Assembly: GCF_002504165.1 (NCBI RefSeq)
Contig: NZ_CP021407.1
Location: forward strand, 48,509-112,508
Direction of reading: 5' to 3'
Source of the DNA: Pacificitalea manganoxidans
GTDB taxonomy: Bacteria > Pseudomonadota > Alphaproteobacteria > Rhodobacterales > Rhodobacteraceae
DNA: 64,000 nt
The notes under the pieces are model-generated. The model did no database searches and was not told where the DNA came from. It saw nothing but the letters and a program-made list of their open reading frames with translations. The translations under genes and the position numbers were made by a program. This document shows positions 59,570-64,000 of this stretch, piece by piece (the first letter of the stretch is position 1; every line of letters begins with the position of its first letter).

Positions 59570-60864
59570 GCCCCTTTGCCCTCGGCCTCAGCGGGATCGG
59601 CGTGATGTTCGCGCTGCTCCTTTTACGGCAGCCTGTCTGGCTGGCGCTGGCCCTGTGCGGGATCATCGGCAACGCGCTGCTGAATTCCGTGTCCATGTCG
59701 TTGTTCGTGACCGGCACCGGCACGTTCGACACCGCGTCGAGCTACGGCCTGTCGGTCATTCCGCTGTTCATTCTGATGGGCGAGGTCGCGTCAGGCTCGC
59801 GCATGTCGCGTGACCTGTTCGAGGCCGCCCGCGTGGTGCTGTCGGGGATGCGCGGCGGACTGGCGGTGGCCTCCATCGCTGCATCGGGTGCGTTTGGCGC
59901 GATCTGCGGCTCCTCCGTCGCCACGGCTGCCAGCATGACCCGGATCGCGCTGCCGGAAATGCGGCGCGCGGGCTATGAGGACGGCTATGCCGCCTCCTCC
60001 GTCGCGGCGGGCGGGTCGCTTGGCATCCTCATCCCGCCGTCGATCATTCTGGTGATCTACGGCTCCATTGCCGAAGCATCGGTGGCCCGGCTGTTTGCCG
60101 CGTCGATGATCCCCGGCATCGTGCTGCTGCTGCTTTACATCGTGGTGGCATGGGTTCTGGCGGGCACCAATGGCGACACCGGCACCGCCACACGCTACAC
60201 GCTGGTGCAGCGGCTGCGCGCGCTCATCGCGCCGTGGCATTTCCTGATCCTGTTCATCGCCACCATCGGCGGTATTTACGTCGGCGTCTTCAGCCCGAAC
60301 GAGGCCGCCTCCATCGGGGCATTCGGCGCGATCGTGATCGGTTTCGTGCGGCGCACGCTGACATGGCAGGGTTTCATTGATGCGGTGAAAGCGTCGGTGC
60401 TGATTTCCTGCGGGCTGTTCATGATCATCATCGGGGCCAAGCTGTTCGCCACCTTCGTGGTGCAGACCCGGCTGCCGGACACGCTGCTGAACCTCGCGCT
60501 GTCGGCGGAGCTGTCGCCCGTGCTGATCATGCTGCTGATCGTGATCCTCTACATCGTCATGGGCTGCTTTCTGGAAGGTATCGGCATGGTGCTGATTACC
60601 GTTCCCGTCTTCTTGCCGGTGATCGAGGGCTATGGCTTCGATCCGATCTGGTTCGGCGTCCTTGTCGCGGTGTTGGTGGAACTGGGGCTGATCACCCCGC
60701 CGGTGGGCATGAACCTGTTCATCATCAAGGCGCAGGCCGACGATCTGTCGATGGGGCGGCTTTACCGATCCATCGCGCCGTTCCTGCTCGCTCCCGCCAT
60801 CCTGATGGCTTTGCTGTTCGCCATGCCGCAGATCGCGCTGTGGCTGCCCGGCGTCCTGTTCTGA
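59566..60864 (+). CDS. dctM: TRAP transporter large permease subunit DctM
   Basis: This is a 432-residue permease with about 12 hydrophobic segments (ASGAFGAICGSSVATAASMTRIALPEM, then AAGGSLGILIPPSIILVIYG, then EGIGMVLITVPVFLPVI). ATG 59566 (MSPFALGLSG) is chosen because it overlaps dctQ; the longer upstream frame is a shadow. A hydroxyacid dehydrogenase gene follows 11 bp later. Confidence 0.93.
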   Translation: MSPFALGLSGIGVMFALLLLRQPVWLALALCGIIGNALLNSVSMSLFVTGTGTFDTASSYGLSVIPLFILMGEVASGSRMSRDLFEAARVVLSGMRGGLAVASIAASGAFGAICGSSVATAASMTRIALPEMRRAGYEDGYAASSVAAGGSLGILIPPSIILVIYGSIAEASVARLFAASMIPGIVLLLLYIVVAWVLAGTNGDTGTATRYTLVQRLRALIAPWHFLILFIATIGGIYVGVFSPNEAASIGAFGAIVIGFVRRTLTWQGFIDAVKASVLISCGLFMIIIGAKLFATFVVQTRLPDTLLNLALSAELSPVLIMLLIVILYIVMGCFLEGIGMVLITVPVFLPVIEGYGFDPIWFGVLVAVLVELGLITPPVGMNLFIIKAQADDLSMGRLYRSIAPFLLAPAILMALLFAMPQIALWLPGVLF

Positions 60865-60875
60865 GAAAGTCGAAC

Positions 60876-61832
60876 ATGTCCAAGACCATCATCATCAGCC
60901 ACGAAACCCGCGAATGGACCGACGATTACGTCACCCGTCTGGGGCCGATGTTTCCGGGGTTTGACTTTCGCGCGGCCTATTCGCTCGACGAGGCGCGGCA
61001 GCTTGCCCCCGAGGCGCATGCGATCATCGGTATGGGCCCGCATATGCCCGCCGATCTGATCGGGGCCATGCCCCGGCTGGAATGGGTGCAGACCCTGACC
61101 ACCGGCATCGACAATTTCCGCCATATGGACACGCTGCGCCCCGGCATCCCTGTCACCCGCGTCACCGGCAAACACGGACCGCAAGTGTCGGAAACCGCGA
61201 TCCTGCTGATGATGGCGCTGGCCCGGCGTCTGCCCGATACGCTCGCCGCGCAGCGCGATAAGCGTTGGGACCGGCGGCCGCAGCCGGTGCTGGCGGGCAA
61301 GACGCTGTGCATCTTTGGCTTGGGCAGCATCGCCGAGACGCTGGCGCTCTATGCCGACACGATGGGAATGCGCGTCACCGGCATTTCGGACGGGCGCAGC
61401 AGCGCACCCCATGTCAGCCGCGTCTATCCGCGCGCCGATCTGGCGCAGGCAGTGGGCGAGGCCGATTTTCTGGTCGTGCTGGTGCCGCTGACGGAAGCCA
61501 CGCGCAACATCATCAATGCTGATGTTCTGGCGGCGATGAAACCCACCGCCTTTCTCGTCAACGTGGCGCGGGGCGGCTGTGTGGATGAGGCCGCGCTGCG
61601 CGATGCGCTGGTGGCGGGTCAGATCGCCGGGGCGGGAATGGACGTCTTCGCGCAGGAGCCGCTGCCCGCGGACGATCCGATGTGGACCGCGCCCAACACC
61701 ATTATCACCCCGCATATCGCAGGCTTCGCCGATGTCTACGCGGAGCAATGCCTGCCGGTGGTGATCGACAACCTGACGATCTATGCGCAGCAGGGCGCCG
61801 CCGCCTTGCCCGATGCGCTGAAAGGGCAGTGA
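60876..61832 (+). CDS. D-2-hydroxyacid dehydrogenase (NAD(P)-dependent)
   Basis: This 318-residue enzyme has the Rossmann motif FGLGSIA (147-153) and the catalytic Arg232 (VNVARGG), Glu261 (AQEP) and His280 (TPHIAG). It interconverts a 2-keto acid and a D-2-hydroxy acid. It looks like the GhrA/HprA-like group, but the substrate is not assigned. It lies between the TRAP permease and the M24 gene (3 bp), so it should act on the imported compound or its product. Confidence 0.9.
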   Translation: MSKTIIISHETREWTDDYVTRLGPMFPGFDFRAAYSLDEARQLAPEAHAIIGMGPHMPADLIGAMPRLEWVQTLTTGIDNFRHMDTLRPGIPVTRVTGKHGPQVSETAILLMMALARRLPDTLAAQRDKRWDRRPQPVLAGKTLCIFGLGSIAETLALYADTMGMRVTGISDGRSSAPHVSRVYPRADLAQAVGEADFLVVLVPLTEATRNIINADVLAAMKPTAFLVNVARGGCVDEAALRDALVAGQIAGAGMDVFAQEPLPADDPMWTAPNTIITPHIAGFADVYAEQCLPVVIDNLTIYAQQGAAALPDALKGQ

Positions 61833-61834
61833 CC

Positions 61835-63004
61835 ATGCGCAGCAATTCCCCCATCACCGACGCGGAGCTGGAGCGCCGCTGGACATTGGCCCGAGGCGTC
61901 CTTGCCGATCTGGACTGTGACGCGCTGGTGGCGCAGGCGCGCGAGGATTGGGTCGGCTCCTATGTGCGATGGCTGACCGATACCCCGGCCAATAACGGCT
62001 ATCCCCGCACCATCGCGTTTTTCCCCGACCGCCCCATGACAGTGGTGGAGATGGGCGCGTTCGATGTGGATCGCGCCGTTGCGGACGATCCGGTGCATCG
62101 CGGGGTCGGGCGGTTTTTGCACACACCGTCCTTTGTCTCGGTCGGCTACACCACGCGCTATGATGCCGACCTGCTGTTGCAGGCCCTGCGCGATGCGGGC
62201 GCGCGGCGGGTGGGGCTGCTCTGTCCCGGCGCGCTGCCGCATGCCGTCGTCGCGGCATTGCAGGAGGCGGGGATCGAATGCGTTGACGCCACCGATGCGC
62301 TCGACCGGGTCAAGGCGGTCAAAAGCGCCGAGGAAATTGCCCTGATCCGGGCCACCGCCGCGTTGCAGGACCGGGTGTTTGCCGAGGTCTGCGATTTCAT
62401 CTGTCCCGGTGTGACCGACCGCGATGTGACGTCTCATGCCGAACGGATCGGGCGCGATCTGGGCAGCGATCAGGGCATCTACCTTGGCCTGTCCGCGCCG
62501 ATGGGCCAGCCCTCGCGCTTTATGAACCGCCCCCTGCAGACCCGCACCATCGAGGCGGGCGATCACATGTCCCTGCTGATCGAGATCAACGGTCCCGGCG
62601 GGCTTTATGCTGAAATTGCCCGCACCATGGTGCTGGGCCGGGCCAGCGATCATCTGCTGGAGGCGTTCGAGAACGTGCGCGCCGCGCAGGATCACACGCT
62701 GTCGCTGATCCGTCCGGGCGCGGCACCTGCGGATATCGCCGCCGCCCATGACGACTGGATGCAGGCGCGCGAGCTGCCGGCGGAAACCCGGCTTTATGCG
62801 CACGGGCAGGGGGTGGAAATGGTGGAACGTCCGCTGATCCGCCATGACGAGCCCATGCCACTGGCCGCCGACATGTGTCTGGCCGTGCATCCCGGCTACG
62901 ACGATGGCGAGGTCTTTGCCGTGATTTGCGACAATTACCTCGTGACCGACGACGGGGTCAGCGCCTGCCTCCACCAGACCGACAAGAAGATTTTCGAACT
63001 CTGA
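61835..63004 (+). CDS. M24 (creatinase/aminopeptidase-fold) family protein with altered metal site
   Basis: This is a 389-residue pita-bread-fold enzyme with the creatinase-like N-terminal domain (about residues 1-160) and catalytic domain (about 165-389). The canonical Asp-Asp metal pair is replaced by Glu250 and Glu260 (IEINGPGGLYAEIART), His323 (HGQG) is kept, and the final Glu ligand positions read ERP and AVHPGY instead of the usual Glu-containing motifs. This places it among M24 members that are not standard prolidases, such as creatinase, ectoine hydrolase and DddP relatives. Its reaction is unknown. Confidence 0.82.
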   Translation: MRSNSPITDAELERRWTLARGVLADLDCDALVAQAREDWVGSYVRWLTDTPANNGYPRTIAFFPDRPMTVVEMGAFDVDRAVADDPVHRGVGRFLHTPSFVSVGYTTRYDADLLLQALRDAGARRVGLLCPGALPHAVVAALQEAGIECVDATDALDRVKAVKSAEEIALIRATAALQDRVFAEVCDFICPGVTDRDVTSHAERIGRDLGSDQGIYLGLSAPMGQPSRFMNRPLQTRTIEAGDHMSLLIEINGPGGLYAEIARTMVLGRASDHLLEAFENVRAAQDHTLSLIRPGAAPADIAAAHDDWMQARELPAETRLYAHGQGVEMVERPLIRHDEPMPLAADMCLAVHPGYDDGEVFAVICDNYLVTDDGVSACLHQTDKKIFEL

Positions 63005-63011
63005 GGTTCCC

Positions 63012-63971
63012 ATGACCAACAAGATCGCGCTCGAAGAGCATTTCATGCATCCCGATTTCGTCGACTACTGGGCGGAAACGCGTATCAACATCAGCCCGGA
63101 CCTGTTCGGCAAGGTGCGCGGCAAGCTGGAGGATTTCGGCGACGACCGGCTGGCCGCGATGGACGAGGCGGGCATCGAGAAAGCGGTGCTGTCGCTGGCC
63201 GGGCCCGGCGTGCAGGCGGAAAAGGACACCGCCCACGCGATCAAAATGGCGCGGGTGGCCAATGATTTCCTCGCCGCGCGGATGGCCGAACGGCCCGACC
63301 GCTACGCAGGCTTTGCCCATATCGCGGTGCAGGATCCCGCGGCGGCGGCGGATGAACTGGAACGTTGCATGCGCGATCTGGGCATGTGCGGCGCGATGAT
63401 CAATGGCCAGACCGACGGCACTTATCTCGACGATGACCGCTATTCGGTGCTGTGGGAACGTGCGGCGGATCTGGGCGCGCCAATCTATATCCATCCCAAT
63501 AACCCGGTCGCCACGCCCACGATGCTGGAAGGCCACCCCGAATTGTGGGGGCCGGTCTGGTCATGGACGGTTGAGACCGGCAGTCACGCCCTGCGCATCC
63601 TGTTTTCCGGCGTGTTCGACCGCTATCCCAACGCGAAGCTGATCCTTGGCCATATGGGCGAAACGCTCCCCTATCAGCTGTGGCGGTTCGACAGCCGGTG
63701 GGAGATTTCCAACCGGGGCGACATGCGGCTGGAGATGCCGCCCTCGGCCTATTTCAAGCGCAACTTCTGGTGCACTACGGCCGGGGTTTGCTCCGATGCG
63801 CCGCTGCGCTGTGCCATCGACGCGCTTGGGGCCGACCGGGTGATGTTCTCGGTCGATTATCCGTTCGAGCGCGCGGGCGAAGCGGGCGCATGGATCGATG
63901 CCGCGCCGCTGTCGCAAACGGAGCGAGAGCAGGTCACCCACGCCAACGCGCGCGCGCTGCTGAAGCTGTAG
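63012..63971 (+). CDS. Amidohydrolase-2 family decarboxylase, gamma-resorcylate decarboxylase-like
   Basis: This 319-residue TIM-barrel enzyme has the metal ligands of the gamma-resorcylate/ACMSD group: Glu8 and His10 (ALEEHF), His161 (YIHPNNP), His214 (LGHMGE) and Asp282 (SVDYPFE). The family pattern is extensive (RLAAMDEAGIEKAVLSLAGPGVQ, then HPELWGPVWSWTVETGSHALRILFSGVFDRYP). The known enzyme turns 2,6-dihydroxybenzoate into resorcinol; hydroxybenzoate relatives are also possible. It ends the third TRAP operon in the window, 7 bp after the M24 gene. The last 29 bases of the window hold nothing I recognise. Confidence 0.86.
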   Translation: MTNKIALEEHFMHPDFVDYWAETRINISPDLFGKVRGKLEDFGDDRLAAMDEAGIEKAVLSLAGPGVQAEKDTAHAIKMARVANDFLAARMAERPDRYAGFAHIAVQDPAAAADELERCMRDLGMCGAMINGQTDGTYLDDDRYSVLWERAADLGAPIYIHPNNPVATPTMLEGHPELWGPVWSWTVETGSHALRILFSGVFDRYPNAKLILGHMGETLPYQLWRFDSRWEISNRGDMRLEMPPSAYFKRNFWCTTAGVCSDAPLRCAIDALGADRVMFSVDYPFERAGEAGAWIDAAPLSQTEREQVTHANARALLKL

Positions 63972-64000
63972 GGTAAGGTCGCGGCTACGCAATTTGCAGC

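Noticed and set aside
1..64000. tRNA, rRNA, CRISPR array, insertion sequence or phage genes
   Set aside because: I looked through the intergenic gaps and gene products and found no cloverleaf, regular spaced repeats, transposase or integrase. A dedicated tRNA and IS search would settle it.

Overview
The window looks like 64 kb of a large plasmid or chromid from an alphaproteobacterium, most likely a Rhodobacterales (Roseobacter/Paracoccus-like) member. The reasons are high G+C throughout, a Rep_3/RepB-type initiator beside parAB with two parS-like palindromes (36.8-41.2 kb), a ccdAB addiction module, and a very high density of solute transporters. Three complete TRAP transporters and three complete branched-chain-amino-acid-type (Liv) ABC transporters are present, each next to catabolic enzymes or a regulator. 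I saw no rRNA, tRNA, CRISPR array, transposase or phage gene. Taxonomy is inferred from gene content and composition only.

Left arm. 1-5.36 kb is a minus-strand operon: FAH-family hydrolase, RutE-like nitroreductase, TRAP dctP-dctQ-dctM, and an intradiol (hydroxyquinol/catechol-type) dioxygenase cut by the window edge; it reads as uptake and ring cleavage of a hydroxylated aromatic. 5.44-8.7 kb holds a YciI-like protein and matA-matB (malonyl-CoA decarboxylase and synthetase). 8.7-15.2 kb (minus) holds a patatin-like Tat lipoprotein, a small secreted Cys-containing protein, a BaeSR-like two-component pair and a CPA1 antiporter with a cyclic-nucleotide-binding domain. 15.4-17.8 kb holds lacI-xylA with a pair of 14-bp direct repeats as the probable operator. 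A GAF/HWE histidine kinase, ccdAB and a Rieske ferredoxin follow.

Middle. 20.3-33.5 kb is a catabolic island: a dihydroorotase-like amidohydrolase (minus) divergent from a lone DUF1116 protein, then a molybdenum hydroxylase whose three genes encode the large subunit, the FAD subunit and an unusual 2Fe-2S/CoxG fusion, then two tandem MarR regulators, then a converging Liv ABC operon. A second TRAP operon (33.9-36.7 kb) precedes the replication and partition block: parB, parA, a probable iteron origin, and rep. A second Liv operon (41.2-45.9 kb, minus) follows.

Right arm. An IclR regulator diverges from a cyclase-family hydrolase. Then comes a plus-strand run (48.2-57.0 kb) of MBL hydrolase, cupin, SDR, 3-hydroxyacyl-CoA dehydrogenase, Liv SBP and LivGFHM, and a BKACE (DUF849) beta-keto acid cleavage enzyme. 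This is a coherent but unassigned pathway in which a hydroxy acid would be oxidised to a beta-keto acid and cleaved with acetyl-CoA. Finally a LysR gene diverges from the third TRAP operon, which continues into a D-2-hydroxyacid dehydrogenase, an M24-fold enzyme with substituted metal ligands, and a gamma-resorcylate-decarboxylase-like amidohydrolase.
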